A DNA stretch of 5,606 bases from Propionibacteriaceae bacterium (GTDB lineage Bacteria > Actinomycetota > Actinomycetes > Propionibacteriales > Propionibacteriaceae): assembly GCA_027346035.1 (NCBI GenBank), contig DAIESZ010000040.1, positions 1 through 5,606 on the forward strand, read 5' to 3'. The translations under genes were made by a program, and so were the position numbers. The notes under the pieces were generated by a model. It worked only from the letters and a program-made list of their open reading frames with translations. It searched no databases and had not been told where the DNA came from. Position 1 is the stretch's first letter; every line of letters starts with the position of its first letter. Shown here one piece after another: positions 1 through 5,606 of this stretch.

Positions 1-2388
1 GCCGCGGGAGGACAGGACGAGGAATGGCTCACCTCGGCCCAGCTGACCGAGGCGCACGTGCGGATCTCGAAGCCGGACTACGATGCCTGGACGGCCGATC
101 TGCCCGCAGGATTTCGTGCGGCGGTGACCGCAGCCTGGGGAGAGTCTCCCGGGCGCCTGTTCGTGAACGACGACGACGAATTGGTCCTCGCGACCCTGCG
201 TGCCGGGAACGTCGTACTGCTGATTCAGCCTCCGCGTGGTTTCGGCGAGAACCCGGTGGCGATCTACCACGACCCCGACCTGCCTCCCAGCCACCATTAC
301 CTGGCCGCGTACCGCTGGATCGAGCGGGGATTCGAGGCGGACGCGGTCATCCACCTCGGCAAGCACGGTTCGATGGAGTGGCTGCCGGGCAAGAGGGCGG
401 CGATGTCGGCCTCGTGCGGCCCGGACGCAGCCATCGGCAGCCTGCCGCTGATCTACCCGTTCCTCGTGAACGATCCGGGAGAGGGCGCTCAGGCCAAGCG
501 GCGGGCTCACGCCACGATCGTCGACCACCTCGTGCCGCCGATGGCCCGTGCCGAGTCGTACGGCGACATCGCCCGACTCGAGCAGCTGCTCGACGAGCAC
601 GCGAACGTGGCGTCGATGGACCCGGCCAAGCTGCCCGCGATCCGGGGAGACATCTGGCAGCTGATGCGCTCGGCCGAGATGCACCGAGACCTCGGACTCG
701 ACGAACGACCCGAGGACACCGAATTCGACGACTTCCTGCTCCACGTCGACGGCTGGCTGTGCGAGATCAAGGACGCCCAGATCCGCGACGGGCTCCACGT
801 CCTCGGCGCCCCACCCACGGGTGAGGCGCGGGTCAACCTGGTGCTGGCGATCCTCCGTGCTACCCAGGTGTGGGGAGGAGTCGGGAATGCCGTCCCCGGC
901 CTGCGCACCGCACTGGGCCTGGCTGAGGACGCCGATCTCAAGGCGATCGACGACGCGGAGGGCCGCGCCCGCGGGCTTGTCGAGCGGATGGAAGCGGCCG
1001 GCTGGGACCGGGCGGTGATTCCGGACCTTCACCAGGACCCTGAGGTGCAGAGGGTGCTCGGTTTCGCGGCCGAGCAGGTCGTGCCCCGCCTCGCCCGCAC
1101 CACCGACGAACTGGACGCGATCATTCACGCGCTCGATGGTGGTTTCGTCCCAGCCGGTCCGTCAGGCTCACCGCTGCGAGGCCTGGTCAACGTGCTGCCC
1201 ACCGGTCGCAACTTCTACACCGTCGACCCCCGGGCCGTGCCCTCCCGGCTAGCCTGGCAGACGGGCCAGGCCATGGCCGACTCCCTCATCGACAGGTACC
1301 TCGCCGAGACAGGCACTCACCCGGGGTCCGTGGGCCTGTCGGTATGGGGCACCAGCGCGATGCGCACCGGTGGTGACGACGTGGCCGAGGTGCTCGCGCT
1401 CCTGGGCGTCCGCCCCGAATGGGACGAGCAGTCACGGCGGGTATCGCGACTCTCTGTCGTTTCACTCGAGGAGTTGGGGCGCCCGCGCATCGATGTCACC
1501 GTGCGCATCTCCGGGTTCTTCCGAGATGCTTTCCCGCACGTGGTCGCCATGCTGGACGACGCGGTCGCAATGGTGGCGGGCTTGGACGAGCCGGCCGACA
1601 GGAATTTCGTCCGCGCGCATACGCAGGCCGACCTCGCCGGCCACGGCGACCTACGCCGGGCCACCACCCGCATCTTCGGGTCCAAACCGGGCGCCTACGG
1701 GGCGGGCATGCTGCAGGTCATCGAATCCGGCTCCTGGCGTAACGACGCCGACCTCGCCGAGATCTACACAGTGTGGGGAGGCTTCGCCTACGGCCGGGGC
1801 CTCGACGGAGTCCCCGCGGCGGACGACATGCGCACCAACTATCGACGGATCGAGGTGGCAGCCAAGAACGTCGACTCCGCCGAGCACGACATCGCCGACT
1901 CCGACGACTACTTCCAATACCACGGGGGAATGATCGCCACGGTCCGTGCACTCACCGGCTCCGAGCCCAAGGCATACATCGGTGATTCCACCGCCCCGGA
2001 CGCGATCCGCACTCGCACCCTGGCCGAGGAAACTGCCCGGGTCTTCCGCTCACGCGTGGTGAACCCCCGCTGGATCGCCGCGATGCGTCGCCACGGCTAC
2101 AAGGGCGCCTTCGAACTCGCCGCGACCGTCGACTACCTCTTCGGCTTCGACGCCACCGTGGGGGTCGTGCACGACTGGATGTACGAAAAGCTTGCCCAGG
2201 AGTACGTCCTTGACGAGACCACCCAGCAGTTTCTGCGCCAATCCAATCCGTGGGCGCTTCGCGGGATCGTCGAGCGCCTGCACGAGGCCGCCGAGCGTGG
2301 CCTGTGGGCTGAACCCGACGCTGAGACGATGGCGCAGATGCAGCGGATCTACCTGGACATCGAAGGTGACCTAGAAGACCGTGAGTAG
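1..2388 (+). CDS. cobN: Cobaltochelatase subunit CobN, C-terminal part (5'-truncated by window)
   Basis: CobN is the large, porphyrin-binding subunit of the ATP-dependent cobaltochelatase. It inserts Co2+ into hydrogenobyrinic acid a,c-diamide in the aerobic branch of cobalamin synthesis, and works in the cytoplasm with AAA+ partner subunits. The frame is open from base 1, so the start lies upstream. A GTG at 58 is only an internal codon, because the residues before it continue the same protein. The window holds 795 of a usual 1,200 or so residues. Family hallmarks, in window residue numbers, are HLGKHGSMEWLPGK (118-131), LPTGRNFYTVDP (399-410) and RIFGSKPGAYGAGM (557-570). No frameshift or internal stop is seen, and it ends with TAG at 2386-2388. 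The magnesium chelatase H subunit is homologous, but these motifs and the GC-rich non-photosynthetic context favour CobN. No partner subunit or cobalamin riboswitch is visible in the window. Confidence 0.97.
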   Translation, partial: AAGGQDEEWLTSAQLTEAHVRISKPDYDAWTADLPAGFRAAVTAAWGESPGRLFVNDDDELVLATLRAGNVVLLIQPPRGFGENPVAIYHDPDLPPSHHYLAAYRWIERGFEADAVIHLGKHGSMEWLPGKRAAMSASCGPDAAIGSLPLIYPFLVNDPGEGAQAKRRAHATIVDHLVPPMARAESYGDIARLEQLLDEHANVASMDPAKLPAIRGDIWQLMRSAEMHRDLGLDERPEDTEFDDFLLHVDGWLCEIKDAQIRDGLHVLGAPPTGEARVNLVLAILRATQVWGGVGNAVPGLRTALGLAEDADLKAIDDAEGRARGLVERMEAAGWDRAVIPDLHQDPEVQRVLGFAAEQVVPRLARTTDELDAIIHALDGGFVPAGPSGSPLRGLVNVLPTGRNFYTVDPRAVPSRLAWQTGQAMADSLIDRYLAETGTHPGSVGLSVWGTSAMRTGGDDVAEVLALLGVRPEWDEQSRRVSRLSVVSLEELGRPRIDVTVRISGFFRDAFPHVVAMLDDAVAMVAGLDEPADRNFVRAHTQADLAGHGDLRRATTRIFGSKPGAYGAGMLQVIESGSWRNDADLAEIYTVWGGFAYGRGLDGVPAADDMRTNYRRIEVAAKNVDSAEHDIADSDDYFQYHGGMIATVRALTGSEPKAYIGDSTAPDAIRTRTLAEETARVFRSRVVNPRWIAAMRRHGYKGAFELAATVDYLFGFDATVGVVHDWMYEKLAQEYVLDETTQQFLRQSNPWALRGIVERLHEAAERGLWAEPDAETMAQMQRIYLDIEGDLEDRE

Positions 2389-2807
2389 GAGGGCCTTCGT
2401 CGTTCTCGGGTGCCTGCACTTGCTGATTCACACTCGACCGGGACATGGTATCCGAGCGCGGATTGGTGTTGGCGACGGTTGGAAAGCTCCCGATGGTGTC
2501 GTAGACCCGGACAACAGACGGGGGATCAGCGTCCCTCGCCACGGGTGGACAGATCCCGGCAAAGACATTCCGAGGAGGTCAAGCGATTCCCGAGTCACGT
2601 TCGCCAACGAGCACGACACTGGCGCTACGGGTGAGCCCCCCGGCCGAACCGCCAGCAGAGTTTTAGGCGGGTGCCCCGGCGATCGCTCAGAATCTCAACA
2701 TCAAGGTGCAGGATGATCGGGAGTGTCCGTTCGGCGCGCTGCCGAGGACTGCCGCACCTCTGGTCCACGATCGCTCGCGACAGTCTTCGATTTTCTTGGT
2801 GAAGGCC

Positions 2808-2833
2808 GTAACCCTCGGGGGCACTGCGTCGAT
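2808..2833 (+). promoter_or_regulatory. Candidate ECF sigma (SigD-like) promoter
   Basis: GTAACC at 2808-2813 is followed after a 16-bp spacer by CGAT at 2830-2833. As I recall it, the mycobacterial SigD consensus is GTAAC-type at -35 and CGAT at -10, so both boxes and the spacing fit. The site would start transcription near 2840 and give a leader of about 90 nt before the ATG at 2933. Because the cluster downstream encodes an ECF sigma factor, autoregulation is the natural inference. Short motifs can occur by chance, so this is a candidate only. Confidence 0.45.
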
Positions 2834-2842
2834 ATAGAACAT

Positions 2843-2871
2843 GCGGGGGTGCTGGAGGAGCTTCTTCCCGC
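2843..2871 (+). other. Possible leader hairpin
   Basis: GCGGG at 2843-2847 can pair with CCCGC at 2867-2871. A self-complementary stretch around GGAGGAGCTTCTTCC lies within the loop and could extend the structure. It would sit in the 5' leader of the exported-protein gene, upstream of its ribosome binding site. Any regulatory role is unknown, and structure of this size is common in GC-rich DNA. Confidence 0.25.
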
Positions 2872-2923
2872 GCCCGGGTGGGGTTCCCCCTGATCGGGTT
2901 TGTATTCGGAGCCGTACAACTAT

Positions 2924-2928
2924 GGAGG
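2924..2928 (+). promoter_or_regulatory. Ribosome binding site that fixes the start of the exported-protein gene
   Basis: GGAGG lies 4 bp before the ATG at 2933. It picks that ATG over the in-frame TTG at 2900, which has no comparable site upstream and would add 11 residues ahead of a signal-like N terminus. Confidence 0.7.
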
Positions 2929-2932
2929 TTTC

Positions 2933-3502
2933 ATGTCGTTCTTCACCACGCTGGTGTCCAGCAAGCTGGCCGTTGCCGCCGTCGCCGTGGGCACGGTCGC
3001 TGTGGGTGGCACCGTCGCGGCCGCCGCGACCGGGGCCATCCCTTCCCTGCACATCCAGAACGCGCACGCGCAGGTGGGGGTGCCCGCGGATGCCCAGTCC
3101 CCCGACGAGACGGCGTCGCCGGATCCCTCGGAGACCCCGACCCCCGAGCCGTCCGACTCGGTGACCCCGAGCGCGAGCGAGACCCCGGTGGGTCCCGACG
3201 CGTCCGGTCCGGCGGCGTTCGGTCTGTGCACCGCGTACACCAAGGGAGGACTCGACTCCTCCTCCACGGCGTACGGGTCGCTGGTGTCCGCGGCCGGTGG
3301 CGCGTCCAACATCGCGACCTATTGCGCGACGATCATGCACCCGGGCCAGTCCGCGTCGCACCGTCCGAGCGCGCTGCCCACCCAGGCTGCCGCAGGCTCC
3401 GACCACGCGTCGGTCGCGCCCGGCGTCGCCGTCACGCCCACGATGCCGGCCCAGGCCGCGTCGGGGATGGCCCACAAGCCGTCCGGCGCCGGACGTCCGT
3501 GA
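2933..3502 (+). CDS. Small exported or membrane-tethered protein with two-cysteine C-terminal domain
   Basis: The product is 189 aa from the ATG at 2933. Residues 1-11 form a short N terminus with one lysine, and residues 12-33 are an uncharged Ala/Val/Gly stretch ending in AAAATGAIPS. This is either a signal peptide or an uncleaved membrane anchor, since the Ala-rich end offers possible cleavage sites. Residues 56-90 are a disordered linker rich in Pro, Ser, Thr, Asp and Glu. Residues 95-135 form a compact domain with the pattern GLCTAY, then AAGGASNI and YC, which places Cys99 and Cys131 as a possible disulfide. The rest is Ala/Pro-rich. From memory, a GLC-x-AY/AAGG/YC domain recurs in actinobacterial exported proteins and anti-sigma-like proteins, but I cannot name a family. 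The gene lies 145 bp upstream of the sigma gene on the same strand, behind a candidate ECF promoter, so it may be both a target and a modulator of that sigma. Its biochemical function is unknown. Confidence 0.85.
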   Translation: MSFFTTLVSSKLAVAAVAVGTVAVGGTVAAAATGAIPSLHIQNAHAQVGVPADAQSPDETASPDPSETPTPEPSDSVTPSASETPVGPDASGPAAFGLCTAYTKGGLDSSSTAYGSLVSAAGGASNIATYCATIMHPGQSASHRPSALPTQAAAGSDHASVAPGVAVTPTMPAQAASGMAHKPSGAGRP

Positions 3503-3542
3503 CGACCGGCTGAGCGATGGGACGCCCGGTGCGGGGGGTGCC

Positions 3543-3562
3543 ACCCACGTCGACCCGTGGGT
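3543..3562 (+). terminator. Intergenic hairpin, possible attenuator or partial terminator
   Basis: ACCCACG (3543-3549) and CGTGGGT (3556-3562) form a perfect 7-bp stem around the loop TCGACC. A second small hairpin follows: GGGCG (3579-3583), loop TTC, CGCCC (3587-3591). It overlaps the 10-bp palindrome CGCCCGGGCG at 3574-3583. No T-tract follows, so this is not a classical intrinsic terminator. Its place between the exported-protein gene and the sigma gene would suit partial termination or RNA processing that lowers sigma expression. Confidence 0.4.
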
Positions 3563-3647
3563 ACGGTGGTTCCCGCCCGGGCGTTCCGCCCAGGCCGTGT
3601 TGGCCGCGTCCGGGTTCCGGGTCGCTCGGGAGACGGGGTGGTAGGGC

Positions 3648-4199
3648 TTGCAGGCAGGTGGCGACCAGGCGGCCGAGGCCGGCGAGGACATGGTGTTCTC
3701 GGAGGCCTACCGTGAGTTCGCCCCGGCGGTCGTCGGCTACCTGCGGGCGCGGGGCGTGCCCGACCCGGAGGCCGTCACTCACGACGTGTTCATGGCCGTC
3801 TATCCCAGGATCGGCTCCCTCACCGGGGGCCGGGCGGGGCTCAAGACGCTCCTCTTCACCATCGCCCACGCCCGCATCGTCGATCACCACCGTCGCTTGA
3901 CCAGGGCCCCCCGGCTGGTCGAGTACGACCCCGAGACCGAACCCAGGGTGGCCCCCTCGAGCGAGGAGGTGGCACTGGCTCGGGGGACCGGGATCCTGGC
4001 GCTGCTCGATGAGCTGAGCCCCGACCAGCGCGAGGTGATCGCCCTGCGAGTGGTTGCGGACCTGTCACTCGAACAGACCGCGACGATCACCAACCGCAGC
4101 ACGGGGGCGGTCAAGCAATTGCAGCGCCGGGCCCTGCTGGCCCTGCGCGGTCGACTCGAATCACAACCGCTGGAAGCAGAACAGGAGGGAACGCGATGA
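3648..4199 (+). CDS. ECF-type RNA polymerase sigma factor (SigD-like)
   Basis: An alternative sigma-70 family subunit that directs RNA polymerase to a small regulon. It is 183 aa, normal for the ECF group. Region 2 spans about residues 17-85 (FSEAYREFAPAVVGYLRARG, then DPEAVTHDVFMAVYPRI and FTIAHARIVDHHRR). Region 4 spans about 114-168, with LDELSPDQREVIALRVVADL followed by the helix-turn-helix LSLEQTATITNRSTGAVKQL. There is no region 3 and no C-terminal extension. The region 4 pattern resembles the actinobacterial SigD-type group, but I cannot assign a subfamily. The start is uncertain: the TTG at 3648 directly follows an in-frame TAG (3642-3644) and has a G-rich stretch 6 bp upstream, while the ATG at 3690 or GTG at 3693 would give about 169 aa and still keep region 2 whole. 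Its stop overlaps the next ATG (ATGA, 4196-4199), which implies translational coupling with a cognate regulator. Confidence 0.93.
   Translation: MQAGGDQAAEAGEDMVFSEAYREFAPAVVGYLRARGVPDPEAVTHDVFMAVYPRIGSLTGGRAGLKTLLFTIAHARIVDHHRRLTRAPRLVEYDPETEPRVAPSSEEVALARGTGILALLDELSPDQREVIALRVVADLSLEQTATITNRSTGAVKQLQRRALLALRGRLESQPLEAEQEGTR
4183..4188 (+). promoter_or_regulatory. Ribosome binding site inside the sigma gene
   Basis: A perfect AGGAGG lies 7 bp before the ATG at 4196, inside the last codons of the sigma gene. It supports strong, coupled translation of the downstream regulator. Confidence 0.8.
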
Positions 4200-4945
4200 T
4201 CGCTGATGACGCCCGCAGACACGACGCCCGGCGCGACCAGAACCAGCGGATCAACGCCCTCCTGAGCGAGTCCGGCGTCGACACCTGCCCTGCGGACCCT
4301 CTCGTCTCCGTTCTGGTCGCGCTCGCGGCGACCGGGGCCGGTGAGGCCCCCGACCCCTCGCCGGAGCTCGCGGCCCTGCTTGAGACGCCGCCACCCACCA
4401 ACCGGGCCCACGCCCCCCGCCGTTCCGGGTCCCGCCGGGTCCGGGGTGTCGTCGTCAGCCTGACCGTCACCGCCTGCCTCAGCGGCGTGGGCGTCGCCGC
4501 GGCAGCCGCCACCAACGAGGGGTTCCGCCACTCCGTCGGGCACACGTTCTCGGTGATCGTCGGCTCGATCACCGGCACACGACACCAATCACGCAGCCCG
4601 CTCGGCGTCGATCCCCGCACGGGTGGGCGGCCGGGATCTCCCGCGGTGTCGCCGACGACCAACCTCCCCACCACGGGGGTCACGGTCGTCCCGGTCACAC
4701 CACCCAGCCGCAGCCCCGGATCCTTCGGGTCGGCAGCGCGTAGCGTGGCACTCAACCCGCCGGCGACCGTCCCCGGTCAGGGCGCCCGACAGCCCACCCC
4801 GGGAGCTCCCGGGTTCGTACCGACGACGCCGCGGCCGACCACGCACCCGAGCACCCCGCCGACGACGGCGATGCCAACCACCGGAGCACCGGCGGTCGAC
4901 CCTTCGGGGGCGCCCAGCAGCGTTCCGGGCGGGGCTCATCGCTGA
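4196..4945 (+). CDS. Single-pass membrane protein, probable anti-sigma factor without zinc motif
   Basis: The product is 249 aa from the ATG at 4196, which has a strong Shine-Dalgarno site and overlaps the sigma stop by 4 bp. Residues 1-82 are hydrophilic and presumably cytoplasmic, with a possible helical segment (INALLSESGV to LAALLETP, about 19-64) suited to binding a sigma factor, and an Arg-rich stretch just before the membrane. Residues 83-104 form one transmembrane helix ending in AAAAAT. Residues 105-249 are an outer tail rich in Pro, Thr, Ser and Gly that resembles a cell-wall-spanning stalk. The HxxxCxxC motif of zinc anti-sigma factors is absent; the only cysteines are Cys31 and Cys94. 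Mycobacterial RsdA has a comparable plan (short cytoplasmic sigma-binding part, one helix, low-complexity tail), but clear sequence similarity is not visible. The anti-sigma role is inferred from gene order, coupling and topology. Confidence 0.8.
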   Translation: MIADDARRHDARRDQNQRINALLSESGVDTCPADPLVSVLVALAATGAGEAPDPSPELAALLETPPPTNRAHAPRRSGSRRVRGVVVSLTVTACLSGVGVAAAAATNEGFRHSVGHTFSVIVGSITGTRHQSRSPLGVDPRTGGRPGSPAVSPTTNLPTTGVTVVPVTPPSRSPGSFGSAARSVALNPPATVPGQGARQPTPGAPGFVPTTPRPTTHPSTPPTTAMPTTGAPAVDPSGAPSSVPGGAHR

Positions 4946-4957
4946 TCCCGCGGACGC

Positions 4958-4980
4958 GTGACTGGGCCCTGCCAGGTCAC
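4958..4980 (+). terminator. Candidate terminator hairpin after the sigma/anti-sigma pair
   Basis: GTGACTGG (4958-4965) pairs with CCA-G-GTCAC (4972-4980), giving an 8-bp stem with one bulged G at 4975 and the loop GCCCTG. It starts 13 bp after the stop codon. No T-run follows, as is common for hairpin terminators in GC-rich actinobacteria. Confidence 0.5.
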
Positions 4981-4982
4981 GG

Positions 4983-5204
4983 TCAGGCTAAGACGACGAT
5001 CTCGAACTTCTTCATCGCCAGCAGCTCATCGTGGGCGCCCGGCTTGGCCATGAGTTCCGCCATGTTCACGGGCACCCCCTGCCAGCACACGCCAAACCTG
5101 TGCCGACACCACCCGCACTGCAGGGCGTCCCCAACCGCGCTGACCCTATGTTGCAGGGTGATGTCAACGCCGGGCGAATCTTGACCCCCTATTGCCGGGG
5201 GCAT
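4983..5204 (-). other. Possible minus-strand gene remnant
   Basis: An open frame of 73 codons reads leftward from an ATG at 5202-5204 to a stop at 4983-4985. Its last 28 or so codons (VNMAELMAKPGAHDELLAMK onward) have strong G/C third positions and plausible amphipathic composition. The upstream half runs into the possible insertion-sequence end and has an uneven composition, including a Cys-Gly-Trp-Cys pair. I recognise no family. It could be the 3' end of a gene cut off when the mobile element arrived, or chance. Otherwise 4946-5274 holds only the hairpin at 4958-4980 and the putative element end. Confidence 0.2.
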
Positions 5205-5274
5205 CGACAGGTGAGGCGAGGCCAGGGGTTCATAGCAAGTCCGCCTGGCAGGGCGAGATCAGGATGGTTCAACG

Positions 5275-5530
5275 ATGACCGTGTCGACGTTTTCGTCCCG
5301 ACCCCAAGCCACCGCCGATGATGGGGTGGTGACTGATTCCGAGCCCGGCCCTCGTGCGGGTGGCCCGACTCGACGGCGGGTGTTCACCCCGGCGGAGAAG
5401 CTGGCCCATCTGGGCGCCTAGGACATCGCCTGTGGGCAGGGCCGTGGCGGCGCGTACCTGCGGCCGAGGGTCTGTACACCTCCCACATCACCAAGAGCGC
5501 GGACACCGAGGAGCCGCGCAACGAGTCCTG
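5275..5530 (+). pseudogene. IS3-type transposase orfA (HTH) pseudogene
   Basis: OrfA of IS3-type elements is the helix-turn-helix and leucine-zipper part of the transposase. The ATG at 5275 has AGGA 10 bp upstream and starts a frame that reads RRRVFTPAEKLAHLGA, then the in-frame stop TAG at 5419-5421 where a tyrosine codon (TAC) is expected. The same frame continues with DIACGQGRGGAYLR. One base is missing near 5463-5465, and the next frame gives EGLYTSHITK. This is followed directly by SADTEEPRNES and TGA at 5529-5531. As I recall the family, the first part is the N-terminal helix-turn-helix and the last part resembles the extreme C terminus, so the zipper region of about 50-60 residues seems deleted. 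With three lesions the gene should be dead. Confidence 0.75.
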
Positions 5531-5606
5531 ATGGGCGCCTACGACGACCTGGTCACCGCGGGGACCACGACCCGCCAGGCGGCCACCCTGACCGGTATCC
5601 CGCGTT
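5531..5606 (+). pseudogene. Start of IS3-type orfB (transposase), cut by window end
   Basis: The ATG at 5531 overlaps the orfA stop (TGATG) and begins MGAYDDLVTAGTTTRQAATL, followed by TGIPR. This resembles the N-terminal helix-turn-helix stretch that precedes the DDE catalytic domain in OrfB of IS3-type elements. Only 25 codons are visible and these are intact. It is labelled a pseudogene because its orfA partner is broken, and the catalytic domain cannot be judged from this window. Confidence 0.5.

Larger units (their letters stand above)
2389..2932. other. Long intergenic region between cobN and the sigma-factor cluster
   Basis: About 545 bp without a convincing gene on either strand. Open frames exist, including one from a GTG at 2381 that overlaps the cobN stop. 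They lack the strong G/C third-position bias of the flanking genes and resemble no family I know. A short hairpin (TCGGC at 2731-2735, loop GCGCT, GCCGA at 2741-2745) and a weaker one (CCGCC at 2649-2653 with GGCGG at 2666-2670) could help end cobN transcription, but neither has a T-tract. The last 130 bp hold the candidate promoter and leader of the next gene. I see no tRNA, no CRISPR array and no cobalamin-riboswitch core. Confidence 0.6.
5162..5606 (+). mobile_element. Degraded IS3-type insertion sequence, left part (runs off the window)
   Basis: Decayed IS3-type orfA and orfB sequences occupy 5275-5606. The left limit is tentative: TGTCAAC at 5162 followed by CTTGACCCCCTA at 5180-5191 looks like an insertion-sequence outer end. 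CCCCC (5185-5189) and GGGGG (5197-5201) can form a hairpin of the kind that shields transposase genes from outside transcription. The other end and any target duplication lie outside the window, so the boundary is not proven. Confidence 0.5.

Noticed and set aside
24..824. Second + strand frame of 266 codons within cobN
   Set aside because: The Arg/Pro-rich translation is a typical out-of-frame shadow, and the cobN frame carries the conserved motifs.
2381..2716. Open frame of 111 codons starting with GTG overlapping the cobN stop
   Set aside because: Third positions are not G/C-biased as in the neighbouring genes, the product resembles nothing known, and its composition looks random.
2389..2932. 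Cobalamin riboswitch near cobN
   Set aside because: The region follows rather than precedes cobN, and I could not find the B12-box core pattern on either strand.
2687..3691. Long minus-strand frame of 334 codons opposite the exported-protein gene
   Set aside because: It is an Arg/Gly-rich shadow of the GC-rich + strand gene, with no domain, and that gene has a clear RBS and signal segment.
3884..4755. Two minus-strand frames opposite the sigma and anti-sigma genes
   Set aside because: Both are shadows. The + strand products show sigma regions 2 and 4 and a clean membrane helix, with an ATGA coupling between them.
5031..5321. Plus-strand frame of 96 codons across the putative insertion-sequence end
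   Set aside because: It has no ribosome binding site, an Arg/Pro/His-rich random-like composition, and overlaps the better-supported orfA remnant.

Overview
The window is GC-rich (roughly two thirds G+C by eye), with strongly G/C-biased third codon positions in the real genes. Its gene types are typical of Actinomycetota: an aerobic-type cobaltochelatase CobN, an ECF sigma factor with a membrane-anchored partner, and a degraded IS3-type insertion sequence. A mycolic-acid group genus such as Dietzia, Gordonia or a relative would fit, but nothing here fixes the genus.

Layout, all on the + strand unless noted. Bases 1-2388 are the C-terminal 795 residues of CobN, whose start lies upstream of the window. 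A gap of about 545 bp (2389-2932) holds no convincing gene. Near its right end is a candidate ECF-type promoter (GTAACC, 16 bp spacer, CGAT at 2808-2833). Then comes a three-gene cluster: a small exported or membrane-tethered protein with a Pro/Ser/Glu linker and a two-cysteine domain (2933-3502), an ECF sigma factor (3648-4199), and a single-pass membrane protein in the position of its anti-sigma factor (4196-4945). The last two overlap by 4 bp (ATGA). A perfect 7-bp hairpin lies between the first gene and the sigma gene, and a bulged hairpin follows the last gene.

The right end (4946-5606) is mobile or decayed DNA. It has a possible minus-strand gene remnant, a possible insertion-sequence outer end, and the start of an IS3-type orfA/orfB pair. 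That orfA is broken by an in-frame stop, a frameshift and an apparent internal deletion, and the remnant runs off the window.

The most interesting unit is 2808-4980. It looks like a self-contained envelope signalling module: a sigma factor of broadly SigD-like type, a membrane anti-sigma candidate without a zinc-binding motif, and an exported cysteine-containing protein. The promoter ahead of the exported protein resembles the one reported for mycobacterial SigD, so the module may activate itself. CobN is probably an unrelated neighbour.
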